NCBI GenBank assembly: GCA_017644425.1
Contig: JAEPLN010000001.1
Span: 1-64,000 of the forward strand
Direction of reading: 5' to 3'
Length of the DNA stretch: 64,000 nt
Source of the DNA: Prochlorococcus marinus CUG1433
Lineage (GTDB): Bacteria; Cyanobacteriota; Cyanobacteriia; PCC-6307; Cyanobiaceae
In this document: positions 46,501 through 56,195 of the stretch, piece after piece
How the letters are laid out: each line of letters starts with the position of its first letter
How positions within the stretch are numbered: the first letter of the stretch is position 1
Translations under genes and position numbers: made by a program
Notes under the pieces: model-generated
Database searches by the model: none
Seen by the model: only the letters and a program-made list of their open reading frames with translations
Told to the model about the DNA's origin: nothing

Positions 46501-47014
46501 AAGTCACATTCTCCTTCGTATAACCCAACATAGTAAGTTTATTTGCTAATTCTTGAATCTCGATTTGAACTCCTTTTTGCAAATCTAACTTGTTTTCAAT
46601 AAATAAGTTTTTATTTATTAGATGAGGTTGTAGTGATCTCTCTGTTGATATAACAATCTTTAGTTCTTTTTTCTCTTTTTTTATTAATTTAGATAAAACA
46701 GTAAGCTGACTAAATTCAATCTCTTTGGATTTATTAATTGATGCGTATGGTAGATGTTCTGTTGGAGGATAATATAAAACTGCTTTATCATTTATACTTT
46801 CAAAATAACCAATCCATTTGTAGGCAATTTCTACATTAGGACAAATTAATAATATATTTTTCCCCTCTTTTTTTGCGATGCTATCTAAGATTATTGATTT
46901 AGCATATCTACTTGAACCAACAATATTTAATTCATTATTTTTTGAAATTCTTTTTATTAATTCAGAAGTAATTTGTGAGTTAGAAATATAATCAACTAAA
47001 GTATTTAAACTCAT
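43502..47014 (-). CDS. mfd: transcription-repair coupling factor
   Basis: 1170 residues. Order: UvrB-like N-terminal domains (LIKRISK..., VTSVEGFWSRRGEIIDIYP), RNA polymerase-interacting CarD-like domain (IIPGDYIVHKNHGIGKFLKI), helicase domains with Walker A VCGDVGFGKTEVA, DEEQRFGV, LSATPIPRTL, and the TRG/C-terminal domain. Removes RNA polymerase stalled at DNA damage and recruits UvrA. Length and order match Mfd; nothing is lost. Confidence 0.96.
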   Translation of the reverse strand: MSLNTLVDYISNSQITSELIKRISKNNELNIVGSSRYAKSIILDSIAKKEGKNILLICPNVEIAYKWIGYFESINDKAVLYYPPTEHLPYASINKSKEIEFSQLTVLSKLIKKEKKELKIVISTERSLQPHLINKNLFIENKLDLQKGVQIEIQELANKLTMLGYTKENVTSVEGFWSRRGEIIDIYPVNNEFPVRLEFFDNVIEKIREYDPNTQKTLESINNIEIIQAGFDLLINDKLKNLSKNSIFNSEDINKNNLDRYLGIIEKEPSNIIDFINRETILVIDELEDCKKFANNWYLDSESNFDNCVNELNENLKNNDINLKAKPNLHLKFDEILNSIRNFNLIKFYEFESKDNIDNRFLLNDKRLNSYSKNIGKLSNDINKNIKNNEKVWILSAQPLRTRTLLFEHECNTNFLNNPNDIDEAFKSINNSIPLIIKNKNNYEIEGFYLPIWKVVLITDKELFSQQSFFNNVFIRRKKRSVSSNINVNKIIPGDYIVHKNHGIGKFLKIEKINITGDSRDYLVIQYQDGKISVAADQLGSVNRYRSTGKIKPKINKLGGTEWERIKEKNKKQIKKVALDILKLYAKREKLKGHIYPEDGPWQDELEDSFPYQPTPDQITAVKEIKSDMESDKPMDRLVCGDVGFGKTEVAVRAIFKAITSGKQVILLAPTTILAQQHWRTINNRFSPYPIKVSLLNRFKTVNERKEIYAGLKNNKIDLVVATHQILGKEIEIKNLGLLVIDEEQRFGVRQKEKIKKIKTNIDVLTLSATPIPRTLYMSLSGLRQMSLLNTPPPSRRSIKTYLSEIDMDVIRTAINQELDRGGQIFYVLPRISDIDQAVNKLTNMFPNLKFIVAHGQMNETDLENAMIAFNNGEVDLMICTTIIESGLDIPKVNTIIIEDSHKFGLSQLYQLRGRVGRSGVQAHAWLFYPNINKINDAAKQRLKAIKDFSELGSGYQLAMKDMEIRGVGSLLGEEQSGKVNAIGYDLYIEMLHESISEISGQEIPEVSDTQIDLPINAFIPATWILNREEKLEAYKSATECSNNDELTELATDWVNRYGTLPKPVESLIMIMRLKLLAKKCGFNKIKLIKPNILIETKLKKSTFKILKNSLSSSVQNKFNFNEGEQFSMITIRGLGVTEIQNQVDQLIYWFGSFVKEINNFDKDLIVKKE

Positions 47015-47085
47015 TTATAATTATCAATCTTGATTACAAATATCCGATACATTATATTAGATTTTATACAGATTGTGAATAATAT

Positions 47086-47799
47086 TTGATGGATTCAGCC
47101 GCAATAAATTCTTTTATACCCACACTAGATCAGGTAGACAGTTGGTACGAAATCTTTACACTTTTACCAATATTAATTGCTCTAGAATTATTATTGTCAG
47201 CTGATAATGCTGTCGCACTAGCTTCTCTTACTAAATCCCTCGAAAGTTCAGAATTAAGGTCAAGAGCCTTAAATATTGGTATAACAATATCTTTGTTATT
47301 TAGAATTATTCTCATCATATTATCTAATGTTCTTCTCAAATTTATTTTTATTAGGGTTTTTGCCGGTTTTTATTTAATATACTTATTCTTCTCTAATGTT
47401 TTTTTAAATTCAGATATAGAAAACTCTGAAAATGGTACAGATAATAAAAATAACAATTTTAAGTTCTTAAGAGTTGTAGCACTTCTTTCGATTACTGATT
47501 TTGCATTTTCTATAGACAGTATTACTACCGCTGTTGCTATAAGTGATCAATACATATTAATTATGTTTGGAGCAGTAATTGGTGTATTAGCATTAAGATT
47601 TACATCGGGGATTTTTCTAAAACTTTTGGATATATTTTCTAGATTAGAAACAGCCGGTTACGTAGCAATTTTGATTGTTGGGATTAAGCTTTTACTTAAT
47701 ACATTAATTAAAGAGTCTATTCTTCCAGACTATTATTTTTATATTTTGATTCTTTTTGCATTCATTTGGGGATTCTCTAAAAAAGAATCTAAAACTTAA
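47086..47799 (+). CDS. TerC-family integral membrane protein
   Basis: 237 residues with about seven helices. Family acidic/polar signature LIALELLLSADNAVALASLTKS and the second repeat LLSITDFAFSIDSITTAVAIS. TerC proteins transport or sense metals such as Mn (e.g. Mn efflux, thylakoid biogenesis in plants). In a Mn-demanding phototroph, Mn handling is a sensible inference. Convergent to fmt with a 4-base overlap. Confidence 0.85.
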   Translation: MMDSAAINSFIPTLDQVDSWYEIFTLLPILIALELLLSADNAVALASLTKSLESSELRSRALNIGITISLLFRIILIILSNVLLKFIFIRVFAGFYLIYLFFSNVFLNSDIENSENGTDNKNNNFKFLRVVALLSITDFAFSIDSITTAVAISDQYILIMFGAVIGVLALRFTSGIFLKLLDIFSRLETAGYVAILIVGIKLLLNTLIKESILPDYYFYILILFAFIWGFSKKESKT

Positions 47800-48782
47800 T
47801 CTGAGAAATAATCACCTACTGTTGGTTTTAATTGTTGTATCAATTGATTTTTGCTAGATATGTTTTTGCCTTCAAGCTTTGCTTCTAACAAAATAATCGG
47901 ATCAGTTTTAGTTGAAATTATTATTCCTTCATTTTCTATTACGGCAACAATAATACCTGGTTTTGAATAATTGCTCCATAAAATGTATTTTTTATTTTTT
48001 ATTTCATCACTACTCAAAACTTTGATTTTAATTATTTTTAGGTTCTTACCTCTAAAAGTTGTATTTGCTCGCGGGTATAATGCTTTTATTTTTTGAGAAA
48101 TTTTTAATGCCTCATCACTCCAAACCACTTTATAATCTGATTTTTCAATCATTCTTGCGTAGGTAATTCCTCTTCCAAGGTTATTTTGTTTTGTTAATTG
48201 AAAATTAGTATTTTTATTTATATTTTCCTCGATTAATGATGTACCATTTAAAAATAATTTTGCCGATAAAATACTAAGTTTTCCCATAAGTGTATTTAAA
48301 TTATCGTTATTATCAATTTTAATTTTTTCTTCCAACAATATGTCGCCAGTATCTAGTCCCTCATTCATTTTCATAATTCCTACACCAGTAAATTCATCGC
48401 CTTTTATCAGGGACCATTGGATTGGGGCAGCACCACGCCATCTTGGAAGTAATGAAGCATGTGCGTTCCAACAACCAAATTTTGGAATTTCCAATATCTC
48501 TTTGGGTAATATTTTTCCGTAAGCTATAACAATAAATAAATCACAAGAAAGTGATTTAAGTTCATTTATAAAATCTGTATTGCCCTTGATTTTTTCAGGA
48601 GTATAAATTTTTATAGATTCTTGCTCGGCAATTCGTTTAACAGGTGAGGATATTAATTTATTTCCTCTAGATCTTTTCTTATCAGGTTGGCTAACTACTG
48701 CAACTACCTCGTGCTTAGATTTAATAAAAATATCGAGACTTGCAATTGAATATTCAGGTGTTCCCCAGAATATAATTCTCAC
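47796..48782 (-). CDS. fmt: methionyl-tRNA formyltransferase
   Basis: 328 residues. Marks: RIIFWGTPEYSIASLDI, VVAVVSQPDKKRSRGNKL, catalytic ARWRGA-type block LLPRWRGAAPIQWSLIKGD and EGLDTGDILLEEKI; C-terminal OB-like domain. Formylates Met on initiator tRNA, whose gene lies in this window (24894-24970). Start overlaps the tldE stop by 4 bases. Confidence 0.96.
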   Translation of the reverse strand: MRIIFWGTPEYSIASLDIFIKSKHEVVAVVSQPDKKRSRGNKLISSPVKRIAEQESIKIYTPEKIKGNTDFINELKSLSCDLFIVIAYGKILPKEILEIPKFGCWNAHASLLPRWRGAAPIQWSLIKGDEFTGVGIMKMNEGLDTGDILLEEKIKIDNNDNLNTLMGKLSILSAKLFLNGTSLIEENINKNTNFQLTKQNNLGRGITYARMIEKSDYKVVWSDEALKISQKIKALYPRANTTFRGKNLKIIKIKVLSSDEIKNKKYILWSNYSKPGIIVAVIENEGIIISTKTDPIILLEAKLEGKNISSKNQLIQQLKPTVGDYFSD

Positions 48783-50131
48783 GCGTCACCAGTTATGGAT
48801 AATTCATCTACCCATATATGTGGAGATATCCCACTTGTTGTTACCTCCTGGCTTGATTCTATATTTAGTATATTTTTCAAAAGATATTTGATGTCTCCTG
48901 CTACTGTGGCTGATTCTATTGAGATTTTTTCCCCGTTTTTATAGAGCCATCCATCAAATGGAAGAGAAAATGACCCTTGACTGGCTCTTACACCTGCATG
49001 GATTGCATTTAATTCTTCGATATAAACAAATTCTCCCTGATAAGTAGAGTGATCCAGTGATGTTTTGAGGTCAAAGTTTTCCTCTGATTTTTCAACTACA
49101 ATCCAATCAGGGGATACTGAGACTTTTGACCCTAGTCCAGCGTGGCCAGTGGGATTTGTTTTAAATATTCTTGCAGTTGATTCAGAGTGTATAAAATTTT
49201 CAATTCTCCCTTTGTTAATTAAACATAGTCTTTTGGTTGGGGTTCCTTCTCCATCAAATGGGGAAGAAGAAATATTCTTTTCGTGTAGACCATCATCATA
49301 AATATTAAGTGCTTCTGTAGATATTTTCTCTCCAATTGAATTTTTATTAGATAAGCTAACTCCATCTATAATGCTTCTAGCATTAAACATTGAGCTGAAG
49401 GCGCTAATAATAGTTAAAAAAGACTCTGGGGAAAAGCATATTAAATATTTATCAGTTTTAATAGATGAATAATTTAAGTGAGAAATTGTCTTATTTGAAG
49501 CCTCTCTAATACACGACTCTATATCTATATCATCAACTCCGTATCCAAGTTTTATGGAACCTGAACTACGAGGTTTCTTATTTTTTTCTTCTGCTCTTGC
49601 ATATAAATATAGCGCAGCTTGACTTTTGGAATAACTTCGAAAGGCACCATCACTATTTGCATAAACTCTCTCAAAAAAACTCTCAGATAAACCATTATAT
49701 GGTACAGATTTTATGGATTCATGGCTTTTTAATAATTTTACTTCCGCTTCTCTTAAAAGAGTAAGTAATTTTTTTATTCCAACAGGATTTCTTTTTTTTA
49801 CTTCCTTAACTTTAATAGGATCCTTCGATAGCGGTGAAAATTCTGTACTTTCATTCTTATTGCCAAAATCAGAGGCTATATTTGCTTGCTTAAGAGCCTT
49901 TTTAATACCAGATTCACTAATATCACTTGTTGTTGTAATACCAACTAAATTAGATTGATTCCAAACTCTTATAGTTAAAATTTGCTTTTGTGATGCCTTA
50001 AGTTGTTTAGCCTCTCCTTTATCTACTTGAACAGAGAAATCATTAGAAAAGCTTGCACCATAATCCCATTTTCTTAGATTTAGAGATTCTGCCGCATCTG
50101 AAATTTGAGTTGTTATTTCTCTTGAATTCAT
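48779..50131 (-). CDS. tldE: TldE/PmbA-type metalloprotease partner
   Basis: 450 residues of the TldD/PmbA family, N-terminal TQISDAAESLNLRKWDYGASF and C-terminal GEFVYIEELNAIHAGVRASQGSFSLPFDGWLYKNGEKI. It lacks a HExxxH motif, as TldE subunits do; TldE pairs with TldD in a protease that trims peptides. TldD precedes it by a 3-base gap. Substrate here unknown. Confidence 0.85.
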   Translation of the reverse strand: MNSREITTQISDAAESLNLRKWDYGASFSNDFSVQVDKGEAKQLKASQKQILTIRVWNQSNLVGITTTSDISESGIKKALKQANIASDFGNKNESTEFSPLSKDPIKVKEVKKRNPVGIKKLLTLLREAEVKLLKSHESIKSVPYNGLSESFFERVYANSDGAFRSYSKSQAALYLYARAEEKNKKPRSSGSIKLGYGVDDIDIESCIREASNKTISHLNYSSIKTDKYLICFSPESFLTIISAFSSMFNARSIIDGVSLSNKNSIGEKISTEALNIYDDGLHEKNISSSPFDGEGTPTKRLCLINKGRIENFIHSESTARIFKTNPTGHAGLGSKVSVSPDWIVVEKSEENFDLKTSLDHSTYQGEFVYIEELNAIHAGVRASQGSFSLPFDGWLYKNGEKISIESATVAGDIKYLLKNILNIESSQEVTTSGISPHIWVDELSITGDA

Positions 50132-50134
50132 ATC

Positions 50135-51556
50135 CTATCTTCCACCAACAGTGATTGAATCAACCTTAATATGAGGTTGGCCAACAGTTACATTGACACT
50201 TCCACTGATTGATCCACAAAATCCAGGTGCTAATTCAAGGTCATTCCCGCACATTGATATTTTTGGCATTACTTCTTTAGCCTCACCAATCAAAGTTGCT
50301 CCCTTTACTGGATTTGTTAATTTACCATTTTTAATTAGATAACCTTCTTCTACCGCAAAATTAAATTGTCCTGTAGCACCTACACTGCCTCCACCCATTG
50401 ATTTGCAGTAAAGACCATCGCTAATACTATTTATAAGATCTTCTTTGGAGTAATCACCTTTAGCTATATAAGTATTTCTCATTCTTGAAGCTGCAGCAAA
50501 AGAATAATTTTGTCTTCTTCCACTTCCTGTTCTTTTATGACCAGTTCTTAATTCACCTGCCCTGTCAGATATGAATTTTTTTAATATTCCATCTTTTATA
50601 AGAACTGATTTTTCAGGTTCCATACCTTCATCATCCACTGATAATGAACCAAAGGATCCTTCTGATATCCCTTCATCTATTGCTGTTACAGATTCATGTG
50701 CAATTTTTTCATTCAATTTATTCTCAAATGGTGTTGTTCCTCTCTCAATTTGAGTAGTTTCAAGTAAATGACCGCAGGCTTCGTGGAATATAACGCCACC
50801 AAATTTATTAGCTAATACAACAGGCATTTGTCCAGCATCAACATAATCTGCATACAACATATTCATTGAGCTTTCAACCACATCATTAGCTGCTTTTTCG
50901 TGATCCCATAATCTGAATTCACTAGGAATTCCTGAAGATCCAAATCTTCTACTTCCACTAGATCTATATTGAGCATCACTAGCAATTACGTTGAGTCCAA
51001 CTGTTTGATGCAACCTAATATCTGAGACATAGGTTCCGTCGCTGGAGGCTATTATTACTTCTTGCAGATTTCTTGAGTAACTTCCTTTTCTTGTTATTAT
51101 TTTATTATTTTTTTTTAAAGACTTTGTGCTGACTAAAAGTTTTTCACTTATCTCATGAATTGAAGGGACTTCATTAATCCATTTCTTCTTTGATAAACCA
51201 TAGTCCCTATGTTTATTTAAACCGTTAAATACTTCTTTTTTGTTGTCTGTTATGTCTAACATCTCAATAGCCTGAGATACCGATCTCATCAAGCCATGCT
51301 TTGTTAAATCATTTGTACTTACAAATCCATCCTTTTTTTCTTTAAAGATTCTAATACCAGCACCCCTTCCAAAGGATGGACTTACACTTGTAATAAAATC
51401 CTCCTCAGCTAATACACTGGAATTGTCGGTACTCTCTAAAAATATTTCAACAAAATCAGCACCAAGTCCAATTCCATAGAAAATAATTTCTTCTAATAAA
51501 TCTTTATTGCAACTACCAAAAACAATTTCATTTGATTTGATTTGTGACGAAAGCAT
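50135..51556 (-). CDS. tldD: TldD metalloprotease subunit
   Basis: 473 residues. Zinc motif HEACGH (HExxxH, residues 258-263) in GGVIFHEACGHLLET, with the later SMGGGSVGATGQFNFAVEEGYLI and NDLELAPGFCGS blocks supplying a Cys ligand. Forms the TldDE barrel protease with the next gene. In other bacteria TldDE matures modified peptides or degrades unfolded peptides. Confidence 0.92.
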   Translation of the reverse strand: MLSSQIKSNEIVFGSCNKDLLEEIIFYGIGLGADFVEIFLESTDNSSVLAEEDFITSVSPSFGRGAGIRIFKEKKDGFVSTNDLTKHGLMRSVSQAIEMLDITDNKKEVFNGLNKHRDYGLSKKKWINEVPSIHEISEKLLVSTKSLKKNNKIITRKGSYSRNLQEVIIASSDGTYVSDIRLHQTVGLNVIASDAQYRSSGSRRFGSSGIPSEFRLWDHEKAANDVVESSMNMLYADYVDAGQMPVVLANKFGGVIFHEACGHLLETTQIERGTTPFENKLNEKIAHESVTAIDEGISEGSFGSLSVDDEGMEPEKSVLIKDGILKKFISDRAGELRTGHKRTGSGRRQNYSFAAASRMRNTYIAKGDYSKEDLINSISDGLYCKSMGGGSVGATGQFNFAVEEGYLIKNGKLTNPVKGATLIGEAKEVMPKISMCGNDLELAPGFCGSISGSVNVTVGQPHIKVDSITVGGR

Positions 51557-51587
51557 TTGAGTTTATGAATCTACTCTGTATAAAAGA

Positions 51588-52760
51588 TTATCTAATCGAA
51601 GGTTGAAAATCTTTGCTATCAAGAGGCTTTAATAAGTATAGTCTTAATAATTGGTAACCGTTTGATAAATATTTAGGTAATTTCCTAAAAGTTTTGAATA
51701 CTTTATTTCCATCATCGCTTGCAATATCGGTAAGAATCTTATTATTATCGACTATTTTATCTAATCTTCCATAAAAAGATTTATCATAAACGTCTAGTAC
51801 TACAGGAAAAACTCTTGCAGAAGTTTCATTTGTTTTATTAATAACAAACTGGTCGTAATCTTTGGCATCTAATCCTAAAGAAGCGTAGAAATCTTTTTTG
51901 ATTCCCAAATCCCTTGCATACATAGTTGCAAATACAGCAAGTAAGAAGAACCTAGACCATAACTTAGATGTTAATGGAAGATTGTTCAAAAAGTATCTAA
52001 ATCTATGGAAATAGTCAAATAGTGGATGTGTGAAGGTAGAGCCCCCAATGGTAATTTTTTGGCTTAATGATTTAACTGTGCGAGGTTGTGCTTTCATTAA
52101 TGCATCAAAGAAATCACCATGCCTATTTTCATCTTGACACCAATTCTCAAAATAATTAAATAGTGGAAAAATCTTACTATCTGGGTTTTTTTCAAGATGC
52201 CTGTAAATTGCTATGTATCTCCAATAGCCTATTTTTTCCGATAAATATGTGGCATAAAAAATACTTCTTGGTGGGAAATAAGTGTAATCCTTATTGGCTG
52301 TTAAAAATCCTAAATCTAACTGTAATCCAAAGTCGCTCATTGATTTGTTCAAGAATCCTGCATGTCTAGCTTCATCTCTGGCCATGTGAGCGAAACATTC
52401 CGCAAGAAGGGGATTTTTGTCTTTAATTCTTCTACTAAGCTCTTTATAAAGTAAAAAACCAGAAAACTCTGAAGTGCAACTTCCCTCAAGAAAATCAACA
52501 AAAAGTTCTCTCGTCTCAGGATCAAGTTTTTCTGCAGCTCCTTCGAATTCACTATTTCTTACAAAATGATGCCTATTATAATCTTTCCTAAATTCTTCGC
52601 ATATAGCTTCTAATTCTTCCTCGTTTATTGATAAATCCATATTTTCCATTGCCTCGAAGTCAGTTGTATAGAACCTTGGGGACAATATTGTTTCCTTTGC
52701 GGGCACCTTCCCATTATTTATTTCTTTTTTATTTTTAGATTCAATGGTTGATTGAGACAT
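51588..52760 (-). CDS. acsF: Mg-protoporphyrin IX monomethyl ester oxidative cyclase
   Basis: 390 residues of the aerobic cyclase that forms chlorophyll's fifth ring. Diiron ligands are visible in [10 protein letters not shown] (E130, H133) and [12 protein letters not shown], plus an early EFxE segment around residue 98. C-terminal basic. Length is normal. Needs oxygen and an accessory protein (Ycf54), not in the window. Separate from chlH by 13 kb. Confidence 0.96.
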   Translation of the reverse strand: MSQSTIESKNKKEINNGKVPAKETILSPRFYTTDFEAMENMDLSINEEELEAICEEFRKDYNRHHFVRNSEFEGAAEKLDPETRELFVDFLEGSCTSEFSGFLLYKELSRRIKDKNPLLAECFAHMARDEARHAGFLNKSMSDFGLQLDLGFLTANKDYTYFPPRSIFYATYLSEKIGYWRYIAIYRHLEKNPDSKIFPLFNYFENWCQDENRHGDFFDALMKAQPRTVKSLSQKITIGGSTFTHPLFDYFHRFRYFLNNLPLTSKLWSRFFLLAVFATMYARDLGIKKDFYASLGLDAKDYDQFVINKTNETSARVFPVVLDVYDKSFYGRLDKIVDNNKILTDIASDDGNKVFKTFRKLPKYLSNGYQLLRLYLLKPLDSKDFQPSIR

Positions 52761-52842
52761 CTTTATCTGTTTTATTAATACTATTATTTACTATGATTTG
52801 TATTTTCGAGGGAAAAGTTAACTTGGTGTCATTCTTTTATAA

Positions 52843-53331
52843 TCAATTAACTCCTATAAGCTTTTGACCGTTTAATCTCTGCAGTACCCTTGAAATTATT
52901 AATTTAAGGGTAATTCTTTTCTCGTCGATTAAAAATGATTCTATAATGCTTGGCTCTTGATTTGGCTTCGATAATGAAATACTTTTTAATGAACTAATGT
53001 CTTCCTTCTCAAAGGAAAGCCAAAATATGCAAATATCTTTTATTTCACAATTTATTACCCAACATTTATCCCCGGCAATTGGTCTATTAGTATTTTTGAG
53101 ATTAATAAAATTAATTTCTAAACCTCTTTGATTTATCTCATCTATAAATGCAGGAATCAAATGTTCATTAACAAATTCTTGGAATGGTTTTTTTTCTATA
53201 GGAAGTTCTTTTTTTGGCTTGGGGATATCTTTATCTGATTTAGATAATTCCGTTTCCTTTGGTTTAGATACATTAGTTTTGTCAGGTATTTCATTGTCGT
53301 CTTTAATATTTTGTTCTAGATTTTCTTCCAT
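52843..53331 (-). CDS. DUF2996 family protein
   Basis: 162 residues. The N-terminal third is charged and disordered-looking (KPKETELSKSDKDIPKPKKELP). The C-terminal domain EFVNEHLIPAFIDEINQRG, IAGDKCWVINCEI, CIFWLSFEKEDIS matches DUF2996 of cyanobacteria and plants. Function unknown; the acidic N-terminus may be a flexible linker. Upstream of acsF by 82 bases on the same strand. Confidence 0.8.
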   Translation of the reverse strand: MEENLEQNIKDDNEIPDKTNVSKPKETELSKSDKDIPKPKKELPIEKKPFQEFVNEHLIPAFIDEINQRGLEINFINLKNTNRPIAGDKCWVINCEIKDICIFWLSFEKEDISSLKSISLSKPNQEPSIIESFLIDEKRITLKLIISRVLQRLNGQKLIGVN

Positions 53332-53397
53332 AAAAAAATTATATTACACATATTATAAATAAAAAATTATTTTTCATAAATATAAAAATTTTTTCTC

Positions 53398-53859
53398 CTA
53401 CCAATCATCCTCTTCATCTTGCCAATCATCATTATTTACAGGGCTATTTGAATAATTTTGATTTCTATTTAAATTTTTATCTTCCATATTTTTTACTACT
53501 CTGTAATTAACCGATATTGTTGGTTGAGTATCTCTAATATCCCTTTGAGGTGGGATATCAATATTTGATTTTATTTCTTCTTCATTATTAGTTGGATCAT
53601 AATTTTCTTCTATATATTCAAAGTTATTTTTTCTGGAGCTAGTAATTGTGACGTTTAATAAGGTACTCATAATAAGACCTGAAAAAAAAGAAATACTTAT
53701 CAACTTACCTATTCTTACTTCTTGTATAGTCCATTTAAAATATCTAAACGAACTCTTCTGATTATTATTTGTGTATAATAAAACTTGTAATATTACAATT
53801 AAAAAGAGCGTTAATAATTTAAATTTATTTTTTAAAATCATACTTAAAGTTTTCTTCAA
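53398..53859 (-). CDS. membrane protein with acidic C-terminal tail, 153 aa
   Basis: Two hydrophobic helices: LLTLFLIVILQVLLYTN (about 14-31) and a second (about 52-70) after FRYFKWTIQEVRIGKLISISFFSGL, then a long polar tail ending NDDWQDEEDDW. The layout resembles LapA/DUF1049-like two-helix proteins. Function unknown. Confidence 0.6.
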   Translation of the reverse strand: MKKTLSMILKNKFKLLTLFLIVILQVLLYTNNNQKSSFRYFKWTIQEVRIGKLISISFFSGLIMSTLLNVTITSSRKNNFEYIEENYDPTNNEEEIKSNIDIPPQRDIRDTQPTISVNYRVVKNMEDKNLNRNQNYSNSPVNNDDWQDEEDDW

Positions 53860-53902
53860 ATTATTTTTGTATTAAAAATTCCATAATATTTTTTAAAGTT
53901 TT

Positions 53903-56125
53903 TTATGTTAACTCTAGATCAATTTGATATTTAAGAATATCTACTTTTATAATTTTTACGACTATTTCGTCTCCAACTTTATATGATTTCTTAGATTTCC
54001 TTCCAATCAATAAATTTTGCCTTGATCTGTATTCGTACCAATCATTATTAAGTGTACTGACGTGGACTAAGCCCTCCACATTGAGTTCGGATATGTCAAC
54101 AAAAAAGCCATAACTTTGTACTGATAATATAGTGCCGCTATAAGTATTTCCGAGAAGTTTTTCTGCTTCTCTTACTTTCTTAATACTTATCATATTTGAT
54201 TTATATTGATTTATTTTGTTTTTTTCTTCTTTAAGTTTATCTATAACAAATTTATTCAGTAGTGTATCGATGTTCTTTGAAATTGATGAATTAAATATAT
54301 TCCAATTTATGTGCTCCATTGAATTATTCTCCATTATATTTACATCTTTAAAATTATTTTTCTTTGATTTCTTGCCATTAATTATCATATTTAAAATACA
54401 GTATTGGTTCAAAAGATTTGTCAAGTCATATCCTGGCATTGTCCATGGAGAAATAAATATTTTATCTGAATCATTATTATCTGAATCTTTAAAATGTAAG
54501 CTTATTTCATTTTCCTTAAATTCATTTATTAAAAGTTTATGTAGTATTCTTTTTTTATTATCATCATCACATAATTTAAGTATTTGACTAAAAGTTAAAT
54601 TACCATCTTCATTTAGTTCTAAATTATTGCCGATAAATTCTGAATATTTAATGATTTCATTTACATTTATATAGTCCAAATCCTTTGAGATGTACCCTGC
54701 GCTTTTTAATCCGTATTGATTTGAATGTTTGAACCATATTGAATTCCCTTCGTACAAAATTGGAGCAAGATATGTTTGGCAATCTTCTTTTTTTAGAGGC
54801 TCAAAATATCCTTTAGAGTATTCAGCTGGGTTATGAATAAAAAATTCATCTAGTGATCCAATTTTATTTATTGGAGTAGGAATTTCAACTTTTCCTTCCA
54901 GAAGATGTTTTTTCCTAAGTGATTTTGAAATTTCTAATATTTTTTCTAATTCTTCGATATGGTCCTTGATAGGTTTTAATAATCGAGAAGTAATTCTAGT
55001 CTTACTTTTCCTAGATAGAAGTGCTTCAGTGTGTTCACTTCTAACGATTAATGAACACTTTACTAAAGTAAGATGAAATGACCATTTTGTAATTTCGTTA
55101 TCACTATTCAAATGCATACAAAGACTTATTGCTTCTTTCGTTTCTCCTAATTTAAATTCAGAGTGTTTTCTTATGTTCTCACTGAGATAGTTTTGCCATT
55201 TGTTTAATAAAGGATATGACTCAGATCCGTTAAAAAATATCTCTAAAGAATTTTTACTATTTAGTTCTAGTCTTTCTGCAACACTATTTGTATGAATCCA
55301 TAATTTTGTACATTTACCTTTATCTTGTTCTATTTGAATGATTGGGAGCATTGGTGAATTGTCAGAATCCCAACTTCTAAACAAATATGAATTTTTATCT
55401 GATAAGTCAATTCTTTCCCTTTTTTCTAGTTTCTTAGATTCAATGATGTTTTTATTACTAAAATTAATAATGTTGCTTTTAGATAAAACAAAATCAGTAT
55501 CTAGTTCCTCATTATCATTAAGTTGTAATTCTTTTAAAACATGCCCTAACCCCTCGTCTTGACCTATAGGAAAACTATCAATCTCTACCTTAACTATGTT
55601 TTTATATTCTGGATTATAGTTATATTTTTTATCGTCTTCTGGAAGTTTTATTTTAGAGAGAATCCTATCATCAATAGGAATAGCATATGCATTGTTATTT
55701 ATTATCTCAACTTTAGAAAGAAGAATCTGATTTGATCTTTCAAGAATACAATCGACTATTCCTTCAGGTGATCTTCTTCTATACCCCTCTTTAAGTATCC
55801 TGACTAAAACTTTATCACCATTCCAAGCATAATTAAGCAGATTTTCTTTAATGTAGATATCTTCTTTATTTTTTTCTCTTACGGCAAAGCAATACCCTTT
55901 ACTGCTACATCTTATTTTAGCGACAATGTGACTGCTATCTTTTATAAAGGTATATTTATTATCTTCATTTTTGTTAATAATTTCAAGTTTTTCTAGGGCT
56001 GTTAGAGCGATTTCTAATTTATCTTTATCAGATTTTTTAGTGATTTTTAAAGATTTGCATAATTTTTTATATTCTAAACCTTCTGACTGATTTAAATTAT
56101 CAATTATTGAAGATGTTGTGAACAT
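53903..56125 (-). CDS. RNase II/R-family protein (Zam-like) with eroded catalytic motifs
   Basis: 740 residues in RNase R order: winged-helix N-terminus (about 1-60), cold-shock domains (64-185), an RNB region (about 236-575) and a C-terminal S1 domain (about 660-740, YSGTILSVQSYGFFVDISEL). In canonical enzymes the RNB start carries four Asp (ID-x5-D-x-D-D) and the end TSPIRRY. Here these read LFRSWDSDNSPM (248-259) and FISPWTMPGYDL (557-568), so the metal-binding Asp and Arg residues appear gone. The cyanobacterial 'Zam' proteins share this family. It may bind RNA without cleaving it. Confidence 0.75.
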   Translation of the reverse strand: MFTTSSIIDNLNQSEGLEYKKLCKSLKITKKSDKDKLEIALTALEKLEIINKNEDNKYTFIKDSSHIVAKIRCSSKGYCFAVREKNKEDIYIKENLLNYAWNGDKVLVRILKEGYRRRSPEGIVDCILERSNQILLSKVEIINNNAYAIPIDDRILSKIKLPEDDKKYNYNPEYKNIVKVEIDSFPIGQDEGLGHVLKELQLNDNEELDTDFVLSKSNIINFSNKNIIESKKLEKRERIDLSDKNSYLFRSWDSDNSPMLPIIQIEQDKGKCTKLWIHTNSVAERLELNSKNSLEIFFNGSESYPLLNKWQNYLSENIRKHSEFKLGETKEAISLCMHLNSDNEITKWSFHLTLVKCSLIVRSEHTEALLSRKSKTRITSRLLKPIKDHIEELEKILEISKSLRKKHLLEGKVEIPTPINKIGSLDEFFIHNPAEYSKGYFEPLKKEDCQTYLAPILYEGNSIWFKHSNQYGLKSAGYISKDLDYINVNEIIKYSEFIGNNLELNEDGNLTFSQILKLCDDDNKKRILHKLLINEFKENEISLHFKDSDNNDSDKIFISPWTMPGYDLTNLLNQYCILNMIINGKKSKKNNFKDVNIMENNSMEHINWNIFNSSISKNIDTLLNKFVIDKLKEEKNKINQYKSNMISIKKVREAEKLLGNTYSGTILSVQSYGFFVDISELNVEGLVHVSTLNNDWYEYRSRQNLLIGRKSKKSYKVGDEIVVKIIKVDILKYQIDLELT

Positions 56126-56195
56126 GTTATAGATGTATACCTATAAGTTATTTAGGATATATATCTATTATTACATCTTTTATACAAGCTTAGAA

